Positions 7,935 to 16,365 of a stretch of DNA of 64,000 bases are shown one piece after another. The first letter of the stretch is position 1; each line of letters begins with the position of its first letter. A program made the position numbers and the translations under genes. The DNA is from Streptomyces sp. Ru72 (lineage in GTDB: Bacteria > Actinomycetota > Actinomycetes > Streptomycetales > Streptomycetaceae): positions 1 through 64,000 of the forward strand of contig NZ_PQSR01000008.1 in assembly GCF_002920635.1 (NCBI RefSeq), written 5' to 3'. The notes beneath the pieces are model-generated. The model made no database searches, was not told where the DNA came from, and saw nothing but the letters and a program-made list of their open reading frames with translations.

Positions 7935-10652
7935 ATGGCCGGACACGGAACCGGAACCGGTGATCCCCGGCTCGCCTTCGCGGCGGAGCTCACCCGGCTG
8001 CGTCGCCGACTGCCGGACGTTTCGGACGAGGCCCTGGCCCGGCGGGCCAGCGCGATGGTGCTGCCCTCCGGGCGCCGGGCGGCCGTCAACGCACGTCGGC
8101 TCGGCGAGTGGACCAGCGGACAGTCGGTGCCCCGCCAGTTCGAGGCTGTCATGGCCTTGGTGCGCACCATCGAGCAGGCGACCGGCGGAGCCGCGGCCGA
8201 CCGGACCGCGATGGCACGCTGGCAGGGTCTGTGGCGCGCCGCGCGCGATCACCGAAGCGATCGCCCCGCCACCGGATCGCCGCCGCGGACCAGCGTGCAG
8301 CCGCAGCACCGGCGCACGCCGATCGTCGTCGGGCGTCCGCCGAGCGATGCCGCGGCACTGCGCCGGCGTGACGAGTTCGCCGAGCGCATCGACGATGGCC
8401 TGGCGGACGATTCCGTACGGCGGGTTCTGCTCACCGGTGCCGGCGGCGTGGGCAAGTCGCAGCTGGCTGCGGCAGCGTTCCACCGTGCCGAGCAGTGGTG
8501 CGAGCTGCTGCTCTGGGTGACCGCCGACAACCGTGCGTCCGTCCTGGACGGTTACGCCCGGGCCTGGCGCGTGCTCTCGCGGGCGAGCGTCAGCGGCGAC
8601 GGCGCCACGCCCGGCACGGGCCCCGGCAGCGACGACGAGACTCAGGCCGACCTGTTCCTCGCCTGGCTGCGGTCGGCCGGCACATCCTGGCTCGTGGTCC
8701 TCGACGACGTCGACGACCCCGGCGCAATGGCCGGGCTGTGGCCGGTGGGCGACGCGGGCCGGACCATCGTCACCACCCGTCGGCGGGATGCCTCGCTGAT
8801 TCACCCGGGTGTCCGGGTGATCCCCGTCGGTGTGTTCACCGTCGAGGAGGCCACCGGGTACCTGACCGACCGGCTGTCGCTGGATCCGGACCCCGCCGCC
8901 GGGCCGCAGCGGCCTTTGGCGGCGCACCGTCCGGAGGACCTGGCCGCCCTCGCCACGGCGCTCGGGTGCTTTCCGCTCGCCCTCTCGCAGGCGGCGGCCT
9001 TCGTCATCGACACCGGCATGGACCTGCCCTCCTACCTGAGTCTCCTCAGCGACGAGCGGGAGAGCCTCGCCGGTCTCTTCCCGTCGTCGTCCCCCGCCGA
9101 CGAGCACCGCGGTACGGTGACGAGCACCCTGGAACTCGCCCTCGTACGAGCGGAGTCACTGGCTCCACCCGGGGCTGCCCGTGCCATGCTCGAGTTGATC
9201 TCGGTGCTGGCACCCGACGGCATTCCGGAAGCGGTCCTGCTCGGCCCGGCGGCCCGCGCCTGGCTCGGCGGCGACCGCCCGTCCGGCAGGCGCGAACTCC
9301 CGGCGCGCAGCGATCTGCTCGCATTGCGCGCCCTGCACCGGCTGAGTCTCGTCACCCACCAAGGACCGTACGGCCCGGTCGTCGAGGTGCATTCCCTCGT
9401 CCAGCGGGCGGTCCGCGACGGCGTACCGGTGGACCGCCGTGCAGAAGTCGCCACTGCGGCAGCCGATGCCCTGGAAGAGGTGTGGTCCGCACCCGACTGC
9501 GCCCCCGAGACGACGACCGCGCTGTACCGCTGCGCCGAAACACTGCTGGCGCAAGCCGGCGATCACCTCCGGTACGACGGCGGCATGCACCCGCTGCTCC
9601 GTCGGCTGGGTCCGCACCTGGCCGGCCTGGGCCGCCATGACGCGGCACGGGCCATGGCCGGGCAGCTCGCCGACCGGGCCCGGCGGCGGCTGCCTGCCGG
9701 CCATCGGGATCTGCTGACGCTACGTGCTCAGGTGGCCCAGGCCGAAGGCGACCTGGGGAACACGGCCAAGGCCGTACAGCTGCTGTCGGACCTGCGACGC
9801 GAGGCGGAGGACGGTCTCGGTCCGGCCGACCCGGACACGCTGTCCATCCGGCTGCACGAGGCCCGCCTGCGGATGGAGTCGGGGCTGATCGTCGCCGCCT
9901 TGGCCGACTTCGTCACCCTGGCCGCCGAGGCACGGGCGGCGCTCTCCGCGGACGACCCCTTGGTGACAGCAGCCGAGGAGCACGTCGCCCTGTGCCGCGG
10001 CCTGTCCGGGGACGCCCACGGCGCCCGCGACGCCTACGCCGCGCTCGCCCGGGACCTGGAGGGCAGCCTCGGCCCCCGGCACCCGTCGACGCTGCGGGTT
10101 CTCTCCGACCTCAGCCGGTGGATCGGGGAGACGGGTGACGTGCGATCCGCCGTCGCCACCTACCGGAAGGCAGTGGACGGACTGGTCCGCGTCCTCGGCC
10201 GGCTGCACCACGACACCCTCGTCGCCCGGCACAACCTCGCCTACTGGCACGGGATCGCGGGAGACCACGGCCTCGCGGTCGAGCAGTTCGTCACGGCCGC
10301 CGACGATTCGGAACTCGCGTTGGGCTCCGAGCACCCCACCACTCTGACCATCCATACGAACCTGGCGTTCTGGCGCGGTCTCGCCGGGGACACCACCGCG
10401 GCAGTCGAAGAACTCCAACGGCTTCAGCGGACGGTCGAGCGGGTCTTCGGCACGGACCACCCACGCTCCCTGCGCATACGCCAGCAAAGCGCCGAACTGC
10501 TGTACCGCGCCGGGGACCACGCCACCGGAGTGGCCCAACTCGGCGCCGTACTGGACGACATGGTGCGGGTCCAGGGCGCCCACCATCCACGTACCCGTGA
10601 GGCCGAGCAACTGCTGGCCGACTGGTCCGAGAAACGGACCTCCGCGTCCTGA
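7935..10652 (+). CDS. NB-ARC/TPR STAND ATPase
   Basis: A 905-residue signal-transduction ATPase. Residues ~10-90 form an XRE-like helical region typical of Streptomyces NB-ARC/TPR proteins. The Walker A loop GAGGVGKSQ is near residues 167-175, and the Walker B LVVLDDVDD near 253-261. The motif TTRRR follows, then winged-helix material to ~550. From ~580 to the end there are tetratricopeptide-type helical repeats, many with the phrase PTTL, HPRSLRI or RHPSTLRV. The family acts as a ligand-triggered oligomerising switch in defence or regulation. ATG at 7935 is chosen because the XRE-like region starts there and AAAGGG lies upstream; earlier in-frame sequence is repeat-derived. No effector domain is recognisable at either end. 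Confidence 0.8.
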   Translation: MAGHGTGTGDPRLAFAAELTRLRRRLPDVSDEALARRASAMVLPSGRRAAVNARRLGEWTSGQSVPRQFEAVMALVRTIEQATGGAAADRTAMARWQGLWRAARDHRSDRPATGSPPRTSVQPQHRRTPIVVGRPPSDAAALRRRDEFAERIDDGLADDSVRRVLLTGAGGVGKSQLAAAAFHRAEQWCELLLWVTADNRASVLDGYARAWRVLSRASVSGDGATPGTGPGSDDETQADLFLAWLRSAGTSWLVVLDDVDDPGAMAGLWPVGDAGRTIVTTRRRDASLIHPGVRVIPVGVFTVEEATGYLTDRLSLDPDPAAGPQRPLAAHRPEDLAALATALGCFPLALSQAAAFVIDTGMDLPSYLSLLSDERESLAGLFPSSSPADEHRGTVTSTLELALVRAESLAPPGAARAMLELISVLAPDGIPEAVLLGPAARAWLGGDRPSGRRELPARSDLLALRALHRLSLVTHQGPYGPVVEVHSLVQRAVRDGVPVDRRAEVATAAADALEEVWSAPDCAPETTTALYRCAETLLAQAGDHLRYDGGMHPLLRRLGPHLAGLGRHDAARAMAGQLADRARRRLPAGHRDLLTLRAQVAQAEGDLGNTAKAVQLLSDLRREAEDGLGPADPDTLSIRLHEARLRMESGLIVAALADFVTLAAEARAALSADDPLVTAAEEHVALCRGLSGDAHGARDAYAALARDLEGSLGPRHPSTLRVLSDLSRWIGETGDVRSAVATYRKAVDGLVRVLGRLHHDTLVARHNLAYWHGIAGDHGLAVEQFVTAADDSELALGSEHPTTLTIHTNLAFWRGLAGDTTAAVEELQRLQRTVERVFGTDHPRSLRIRQQSAELLYRAGDHATGVAQLGAVLDDMVRVQGAHHPRTREAEQLLADWSEKRTSAS

Positions 10653-10727
10653 CACCTTCCCCGGACCACGGTGGAACCGGTCGACCCGGTCACCGGCTCC
10701 GCCCTTCACTCGGCCCGGGGGCCGCGT

Positions 10728-11282
10728 TCAGAGGATCGGGAAGAGCAGCTCGAAGAAGAGCCACAGCAGCACCGCCCAGAAGACCACCGCCACCAGCGAC
10801 ACCAGCAGGGAACTGCGCCACTTCAGCACCAGGAACGGGAAGATCAGCAGGAGCGCCCAGGGAGCGGCAACGGTGATCGACATACGGGCTGCCTCGGCCA
10901 GGGTTCCCGCGCGTCGCGTGGCGCTACGACGAAGCAGCCGCTGGGAGATGAGACCGTACAGGCCGAACACGATCGGGAAGAACCACAGCGGTGTGATCGC
11001 GACCAGGTCGGACTCCGAGAACTCATCGAACATGACCAGGTAGATGAGCCAGGCTCCCACGAGGCCGCCGAACAGCGCCATCACGTAGAGGGCGGTCAGC
11101 GCGACCGGCTCGACGGCACCGGCGGGCACGGAGTCGGGCGCAGCATACGGAACGCCGGGCGCCGGGACTCGGACCACCTGGTGGCACTGGGGACAGCTGA
11201 CGTCGCGCCCGGCGCGGCCGGCCGGGGCCGGGATCAAGTGCCCGCACGAGCCATGGAACTCCACCTGTTGACCTGGGTGCAC
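10728..11282 (-). CDS. Zinc-ribbon membrane protein, unknown function
   Basis: A 184-residue protein with an N-terminal zinc ribbon: CGH near residue 13 and CPQC near residue 30 give two Cys pairs or Cys-His pairs. Three to four hydrophobic segments follow at roughly residues 62-85, 93-113, 135-155 and 160-180. It starts with GTG at 11282, with AAGGGAG upstream. I do not recognise the family beyond the ribbon. It is convergent with the STAND gene and divergent from the unknown gene at 11571. Such ribbon-plus-membrane proteins are common in Streptomyces and may be unrelated to the ATPase. Confidence 0.65.
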   Translation of the reverse strand: MHPGQQVEFHGSCGHLIPAPAGRAGRDVSCPQCHQVVRVPAPGVPYAAPDSVPAGAVEPVALTALYVMALFGGLVGAWLIYLVMFDEFSESDLVAITPLWFFPIVFGLYGLISQRLLRRSATRRAGTLAEAARMSITVAAPWALLLIFPFLVLKWRSSLLVSLVAVVFWAVLLWLFFELLFPIL

Positions 11283-11570
11283 GCGCTACCACTCCCTTCA
11301 CCACTGCGGCGCCGCCGTGACGCCTCCCTGTCGGCGGGCTCCCGAAGGTGCCCAGGCAGCACCTGAACGTGGGAGAACCTAGGCGCGAGGCTCGGCCGCC
11401 GTCTCGTGTCGAACCCTGCGGCGCGCGCGTCGGCCCAGGTCGGACGCCGGACAGCAGATCCCCGCTCCGGCCCGCTCCGGCCCGGTCCGGGAATCCGGGA
11501 GACGCCGGTCGGACGGCGAGGAGCCCGAGGCGCCGACGTGCGACGGGTTCGGGCCGGTGCGGTATCGGGC

Positions 11571-12731
11571 ATGGTGAACGTGCCTTCGGTCACCGACGAT
11601 GCGTGGTACGGGGTCGTGGACCCGGAAAGCGAGGACAAGATGCCGATCGCAACGGCCCTCGACTCGGCCATCGCGATGGCCCGGTTGCGGGGGTACGACC
11701 CGGCCGAGGCGAGCGCCACCGGAAACGTCGCGCGGTTCGGCAGGATCCTCGCCGCCGGTGAGCGGACCTGGCGGCAGGTCGCCGAGGCCGTGGCGGACGA
11801 CCCACCGGACTTCGAGCGGGCAGGCGAACTGCTGAGCACCCGGCTGTCGTTCGAACAAACCGGCCGGAACATGTACATCACCGCATTCGAGCAGGAGGCC
11901 CGCATCGCCACGGATGCACGAGCCCTGGGTCACGGCACGGCCGACGACGCCTTCACCCTGGCCCTGGCACCTCTGCGTCCACTGCTGGCGAAGGCCCAGG
12001 AGGGACCCCGCAGCGCCGTCCACGACGTACTGTCCGACGCATCCGAGCTCGCCCGACTGCCCCAGCGGATCGCGGCGATCACGGCCCGGGTACCTCGCGC
12101 CCGCACATCGTGGGGCAGACAGCGGCTCGCACGTCGAATGACGCAGCTACAGGCGCGACAGGCCGAATTGGATCGAGGGCGTACCGAACGGATCGCGCAG
12201 GCCCGGCAGCAGGTCGCTGCCTTCGTCGCGGACCTCGACCACACCATCGCGTTGTTCCAGAACACCTTCGGAATCGACTGCGCGCTCCCGTCGCCGGACA
12301 CCGGCACCACGGCGGACAGCGGGGACACGGCGTCCTCGGCTCCCCCGCCGCTGCTGAGGACCGAGGACCCCTGGCCACCCGGCACCGAAGCGCGACTCGA
12401 CCTGCAGCTGCGCGTCTGGCGCGTCGCTCCGGACCGGGTGGTGGCCATGTTCGCGGGCGACGACATGTCCGACGACCGACTCGACCGACTCGCCCCGCTG
12501 ATCCGCGGGTTCATGGACGAGTACCCGGACGACACGATCGACCTCTTCTACGAGGAGGTGCTCAACCCTTTGTCCCTGGGCTACTACGCGACCCTGACAC
12601 CGACGGACGACGGGCGACTGATCCAGACCGAACTGGACGGACCCGCCCTGGCCGCCCTGCGCGAAACGCTGGGGCCGAGCCTGGACGAAGCCGCCCGCCC
12701 GGGCGACGGCCGGCTCTACGGCGGGCCCTGA
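11571..12731 (+). CDS. Protein of unknown function with central coiled-coil
   Basis: A 386-residue soluble protein that I do not recognise. No signal or membrane segment is seen. Residues ~150-225 are rich in Arg, Ala, Gln and Leu with heptad-like spacing (RRMTQLQARQAELDRGR, IAQARQQVAAFVADLDH), which suggests a coiled coil. A Pro/Ser/Thr linker (about 245-265) separates a C-terminal acidic domain (DRVVAMFAGDDMSDDRLDRL and DEYPDDTIDLFYEE). ATG at 11571 is the first in a coding-like stretch; frame upstream to 11406 is Arg-rich and unlikely. It follows the STAND ATPase and ribbon protein and may belong to the same accessory stretch. Confidence 0.6.
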   Translation: MVNVPSVTDDAWYGVVDPESEDKMPIATALDSAIAMARLRGYDPAEASATGNVARFGRILAAGERTWRQVAEAVADDPPDFERAGELLSTRLSFEQTGRNMYITAFEQEARIATDARALGHGTADDAFTLALAPLRPLLAKAQEGPRSAVHDVLSDASELARLPQRIAAITARVPRARTSWGRQRLARRMTQLQARQAELDRGRTERIAQARQQVAAFVADLDHTIALFQNTFGIDCALPSPDTGTTADSGDTASSAPPPLLRTEDPWPPGTEARLDLQLRVWRVAPDRVVAMFAGDDMSDDRLDRLAPLIRGFMDEYPDDTIDLFYEEVLNPLSLGYYATLTPTDDGRLIQTELDGPALAALRETLGPSLDEAARPGDGRLYGGP

Positions 12732-12789
12732 CGCGGTGTCTGTCCCAAGGACGGAGCCAGCACGGCGCCTTCCCGGGGCGGCCGCCTGA

Positions 12790-13106
12790 TCACAGCAAGT
12801 CCCGGTAACGCCTCTGCCCCATCGAGGACTCCACCCGGGCCAGCGCCGTCACGGGTCCGGCGAACTCGACCGACACGACGTGGTCGCGCCGCGCCTCACC
12901 TCTCGCGGCCGGCGGTTCCCGGCGGCGGACCACGGTGAAGTACTCGTGCATGTCCAGCCGCAGCAGTTCGCCGTCACCGCCGCCCTCGGTCGCGGTGGCG
13001 TATAGGGCACCGGGGTGGAAGACCTGGCCCAGCAGCTCAGTGTTCCCGTAGTAGAGGCCGTCGAAGAGGATCCGAGCACCTTGTCCACGTCGTGCTGTGC
13101 GGCCAT
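12790..13106 (-). pseudogene. Lumazine-binding/SnoaL-like (NTF2 family) gene, frameshifted and truncated
   Basis: The minus strand begins ATGGCCGCACAGCACGACG and reads about 11 residues in one frame. The family sequence continues in the next frame as RILFDGLYYGNTELLGQVFHP, then RLDMHEYFTVVRRREPPAARG and VVSVEFAGPVTALARVESS. One base (C in a CTCCGG-like run, here CTCGG) seems to be missing. The rest ends early at RYRDLL followed by TGA, where related proteins continue with a further ~20 residues. Its ATG overlaps the SDR stop codon as TGATG, so it was once coupled to the SDR. It no longer makes a complete protein. Confidence 0.75.
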
Positions 13107-13843
13107 CACGAGCGCCCCGTCACATGACCGCCGTCCACGCGCAGGGCGTGGCCGGTGATGAACTCGGCGCCCGCGAGGTAGACGACCGCGTCCGCGATCT
13201 CGGAGATCTCGCCCACACGGTTGAGCAGCGCGAGCCCGCCGAAGGAGTCCACGTCCGATCCCTCGTGCAGCGGGGTCCGGATCACGCCCGGCGCGACCAG
13301 GTTGACGCGGATCCCGTCCGCGGCGAGTTCGGCGGCCAGGCTCGTGGTGAGCGTGTGCACGCCGCCCTTGCTGATGACCGGGGCCGACGCGGGGAAGCCG
13401 GCGATCGCGTGGTCGACCAGCACCGTACCGATGTTGACGATGCTTCCGCCGCGGCCCTGGTCCCGCATCCGGCGTACCACTGCCTGGGTGGTCAGGTAGG
13501 TCCCCCTGAGGTTGCCGGACAGGTATCCGTCCAGCTCCTCCTCCGTCACATCGGTGAACGGCTTCGGCGCGAAGGTGCCGGCGTTGTTCACGAGCACGTC
13601 CACGCCCCCGAAACGCTCCACGGCGGCCCGTACGAGTGCCTCACCCGTCGCCGCTTCCCCGATGCTTCCCACCACCTGCGCGACCCGCTCGCCGTGCCCG
13701 AGCTGTGCGGCGGCCTTTCCGAGCCGGTCCGCGTCCCGGCCGTTGATCACGACACTGGCACCCCGGGCGAGGAAGGCCTGGGCGATCCCCAGCCCGATTC
13801 CGCTCGATGCCCCCGTGACCACCGCGGTGATGTTCGTAGACAT
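13106..13843 (-). CDS. Short-chain dehydrogenase/reductase-like protein with altered active site
   Basis: A 245-residue Rossmann-fold protein. The cofactor loop TGASSGIG is near residues 8-15, and NNAG near 85. The usual Ser in the active site is replaced (VNIGTVLVDHA), and at the YxxxK position the sequence is SAPVISKGG, so the catalytic Tyr is Pro while Lys is kept. The structural core is otherwise normal, including the family end VDGGH. ATG at 13843 has AAGGAG 8 bases upstream; the longer frame is rejected. It is divergent from the LysR gene at 13950, which likely regulates it. Function as a standard oxidoreductase is doubtful; a non-canonical or regulatory role is possible. Confidence 0.85.
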   Translation of the reverse strand: MSTNITAVVTGASSGIGLGIAQAFLARGASVVINGRDADRLGKAAAQLGHGERVAQVVGSIGEAATGEALVRAAVERFGGVDVLVNNAGTFAPKPFTDVTEEELDGYLSGNLRGTYLTTQAVVRRMRDQGRGGSIVNIGTVLVDHAIAGFPASAPVISKGGVHTLTTSLAAELAADGIRVNLVAPGVIRTPLHEGSDVDSFGGLALLNRVGEISEIADAVVYLAGAEFITGHALRVDGGHVTGRS

Positions 13844-13949
13844 TCCGGCCACTCCTTGATTCGTAGTCATCCATCCCGACGCATCGAACCTAGGAGCGAC
13901 CGATCGATAACACCACGTCCAAGTTTGAAGTCTGAAATAATCCACGCTT

Positions 13950-14849
13950 ATGACCGTGGATCTGCGCGACCTCGAACTCCTCGCCGCCACCGCCGAAGCG
14001 GGCTCCCTCACCGCAGCGGCGGAACGCCTCTACGTCAGCCAGCCCGCGCTCAGCCAGCGCCTCACCCGCCTCGAAGACCGGCTCGGCATGCCGCTCTTCG
14101 ACCGCACCGGCCGCAGACTGGTCCCCAACGCCGCGGGCCGTCGCCTGCTGGTGGCGGCCCACCAGGTCCTGGACGAGCTGCGCTCGGCGACCCGCGACCT
14201 GAAGGAGATGCGCGAAGGCCGCGACCGCCGGGTGCGCTTCACCGCGCAGTGCAGCACCACCTTCCAGTGGCTGCCCCCGGTCATCCGCGCCTTCCGCAAC
14301 CGGCACCCGGACGCCGAGGTCCATATCGAATCCGTCCCCGACGACGCACCGGTCCCCGCGCTCCTCACCGACCGCGTGGACGTCGCGCTCGTCACCAAAT
14401 CAGACCCGCAGATGGACCGGGTCAGCCTGACCCGCCTCTTCGAGGACGAGATGGTGGCCGTGATCCCCTCCGACCACCCCTGGGCCGCACGCCCCCACCT
14501 CACGGCCGACGACTTCACAGACGCCCACCTGATCCTTTACGACACCTACGACCAGACCCGGATCCCCTCGATCCCGCTCCCCCTGCCACCGCAGGCCCGA
14601 CCGGCCCGCATCACCACGATGCCCGTCATCACGGACCTGGTCATCGAGATGGTCGCCGGCGGCCAGGGCGCAACCGTCCTCCCCAACTGGGCGGCCATGC
14701 CGTACACGGACTCCCACGACCTCGCGCTGATCCAGATCGGCGCCACCCCCATGGCCCGCACCTGGTACCTCGCCACCCGCCAGGAACCCCATCAGCCCCA
14801 CCTGCAGACGTTCATCGATGAACTGACCACCCACCTCACGCGCCCGTGA
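13950..14849 (+). CDS. LysR-family transcriptional regulator
   Basis: A 299-residue LysR regulator. The N-terminal winged helix (LRDLELLAATAEAGSLTAAAERL, spread over residues ~4-26, with SQPALSQRLTRLE next) is clear, followed by the linker and a periplasmic-binding-like effector domain (residues ~90-290). It is divergent from the SDR gene with about 106 bases between starts, the usual LysR arrangement. It probably activates the SDR/NTF2 pair and represses itself. No binding half-sites of the T-N11-A type were confirmed. Confidence 0.92.
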   Translation: MTVDLRDLELLAATAEAGSLTAAAERLYVSQPALSQRLTRLEDRLGMPLFDRTGRRLVPNAAGRRLLVAAHQVLDELRSATRDLKEMREGRDRRVRFTAQCSTTFQWLPPVIRAFRNRHPDAEVHIESVPDDAPVPALLTDRVDVALVTKSDPQMDRVSLTRLFEDEMVAVIPSDHPWAARPHLTADDFTDAHLILYDTYDQTRIPSIPLPLPPQARPARITTMPVITDLVIEMVAGGQGATVLPNWAAMPYTDSHDLALIQIGATPMARTWYLATRQEPHQPHLQTFIDELTTHLTRP

Positions 14850-15398
14850 CCGAGCATCGGTCCCCGGCATCCCTGGACGACCAACTCGTAAGTCCCGGAG
14901 GCGTCCGCCGTCGCCCGCAGACCCACCAGTGAGACGGCTCCGTCCGTCGCCAGGCGGCCACGGGTGGCCACGCTCTCTCCACCTGCTTCGCGGCGAGCCC
15001 GGCCGGCGGCCGCCGCTGCTCGGACCGGTCCTGCACCTTGCCGGGGCCTGCCACGCCGTTCGCAACTCCCGGCGCGGCGCACCTGCGGACTGATCAGCAG
15101 CGGTTCGGCCGCGGCCCGGGGGGTGGAAGGGGCCACCGGGCGCGCCGCGCGTTCAAAGGCGCCGGCGGCACCGTGCACACGGCCGGCACGGCCACTGGCG
15201 AACAACGCCGGACGTTCGCGGCCGGCGACGAGGTGTCCACGAGACCCGCACTGGCGGGTGGGCGCGCTCCACGTCGGCAACGACAGCACAGCGGCAGACC
15301 CGAAAGGTCTGAGGGGGTGAACAGGGACCGCCACGCTGGCGTGGCGGCCCCCACCCTTGCATCTCCCGAGATAGAAACGCTTCTGCGCGTGTAGCGCC
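14850..15398. other. 549-base region with no intact gene, possible gene remnant
   Basis: No reading frame here has a clear start, ribosome-binding site and protein-like sequence over its length. A short minus-strand stretch (about 14865-14975) reads VSLVGLRATADASGTYELVVQG, which is protein-like, but the rest of that frame is Arg/Ala-rich noise. It may be the tail of a decayed gene between the LysR gene and the tRNA genes. Confidence 0.35.
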
Positions 15399-15475
15399 TG
15401 GTGGGGCGGGTGGGACTCGAACCCACGGCCGACGGATTATGAGTCCGCTGCTCTAACCGGCTGAGCTACCGCCCC
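15399..15475 (-). tRNA. tRNA with CAT anticodon (Met elongator or lysidine-Ile)
   Basis: The minus strand folds as a complete tRNA: 5' GGGGCGG pairs with 3' CCGCCCC, discriminator A. The anticodon loop is CTCATAA, giving anticodon CAT. The T-arm GTTCGAGTCC is standard. CCA is encoded at the 3' end (15399-15401). Elongator methionine or tRNA-Ile2 (read as AUA after lysidine modification) cannot be told apart by eye; the G1-C72 pair and A73 fit both. Confidence 0.9.
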
Positions 15476-15615
15476 GTCACGGCGCGTCGCGTACATGTGT
15501 GCGCGCCGTCTGCCGCAGCATAGCCGCTCATACGATCTCCTGCTTCGGATGGTCGTCTTCCGCGGCTGTTCATGACCTTGAGGACTTCACCGCGGACGCG
15601 GCGGTTCCCCCGGAC

Positions 15616-15640
15616 ATGAAAAAGGACCCCGAAGGGTCCT
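15616..15640 (-). terminator. Terminator downstream of tandem tRNA-Asn genes
   Basis: On the minus strand the sequence AGGACCC TTCG GGGTCCT is followed by TTTT. The 7-bp stem has a stable UUCG-type loop and a short T run. It lies 12 bases after the 3' end of the tRNA-Asn gene at 15652 and before the CAT tRNA. Confidence 0.85.
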
Positions 15641-15651
15641 CGTTCAGCATG

Positions 15652-15724
15652 CTCCCCCGACTGGACTCGAACCAGTAACCTGCCGGTTAACAGCCGGCTG
15701 CTCTGCCAATTGAGCTACGGAGGA
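15652..15724 (-). tRNA. tRNA-Asn (GTT), copy 1
   Basis: A 73-base minus-strand tRNA. The acceptor stem is TCCTCCG with CGGGGGA and discriminator G. The anticodon loop is CTGTTAA, giving GTT for Asn. D- and T-arms are complete. CCA is not encoded. It is identical in sequence to the copy at 15730, which lies 5 bases away. Confidence 0.95.
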
Positions 15725-15729
15725 CCGAG

Positions 15730-15802
15730 CTCCCCCGACTGGACTCGAACCAGTAACCTGCCGGTTAACAGCCGGCTGCTCTGCCAATTGAGCTACGGAG
15801 GA
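15730..15802 (-). tRNA. tRNA-Asn (GTT), copy 2
   Basis: A second 73-base tRNA-Asn, identical to the first through the whole tRNA body. Both share the same direction and a 5-base spacer, so they are probably processed from one transcript that starts upstream, between here and the YtxH-like gene. Confidence 0.95.
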
Positions 15803-15957
15803 ATGCCTCGTTGCATCGAACGTACCTCCCCGGGTATCCGCCAGGGGGCGCTCGCTCGCTGCGACACATACATTAGCGCAAGCAGGGGGGTGCTCCGCCA
15901 ACCGGTACTCCCCGACACCGGCGCCCACGCAAGGGACGACGCAGACGCAAGGGAAGG

Positions 15958-16272
15958 ATGGCCGCCATGCGCTATCGGCTCACGTTCGTCGCCGGGCTGG
16001 TGCTGGGCTATGTGCTGGGCACACGGGCCGGGCGCGAGCGTTACGAGCAGTTGAAGAAATCCGCCCGGCAGGTCGCGCAGAACCCTGCCGTGCGCAACAC
16101 CGCCGAGACCGCCGCCCACCAGGGCCGCGAGATCGCCGGCAAGGCCCTCCACGCGGTGGGGGCCAAGGTGGGCGACCACATGCCCGACTCGGTCGCCGAC
16201 CGTGTGCGCTCACTGCGCGAACGCGGCACGAACGGCAGTGGCCCGGACGACTGGGGCACCAGCGACAGCTGA
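15958..16272 (+). CDS. YtxH-like small membrane protein
   Basis: A 104-residue protein with one N-terminal membrane segment (about residues 6-22, LTFVAGLVLGYVLGTRAG). The motif GYVLGTRAGRERYEQL is typical of the YtxH/GvpP-like family. The rest is helical and charged. GGGAAGG lies just before the first codon ATG at 15958 (M-A-A-M). Function in Streptomyces is unknown; family members are associated with stress. A strong bidirectional hairpin follows. Confidence 0.8.
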   Translation: MAAMRYRLTFVAGLVLGYVLGTRAGRERYEQLKKSARQVAQNPAVRNTAETAAHQGREIAGKALHAVGAKVGDHMPDSVADRVRSLRERGTNGSGPDDWGTSDS

Positions 16273-16286
16273 TCCGCGGAACGGCG

Positions 16287-16334
16287 ACGTGTCGTGCCGG
16301 GAGGGGCCCCGCGGCTCCTCCCGGCACGACACGT
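16287..16334. terminator. Long perfect hairpin after the YtxH-like gene
   Basis: An 18-bp perfect stem (ACGTGTCGTGCCGGGAGG with its complement) has a 12-base loop and no U run. It starts 15 bases after the YtxH-like stop. It ends 31 bases before the FGGY kinase start, so it could also act in the leader of that gene. Confidence 0.8.
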
Positions 16335-16365
16335 CCGCCCCCCTCCGTACGGCAGAATTTCCGGC

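Noticed and set aside
12849..13109. Intact 86-residue minus-strand gene
   Set aside because: The family-like protein sequence is in another frame; this frame is the result of the frameshift and is covered as a pseudogene.
13097..14821. Plus-strand frame of 574 residues over the SDR and LysR genes
   Set aside because: It crosses two real genes in other frames; Pro/Arg/Gly/His-rich in the second half.
15652..15802. CRISPR-like direct repeats
   Set aside because: The two identical 73-base units are tandem tRNA-Asn genes with complete cloverleaf folds.
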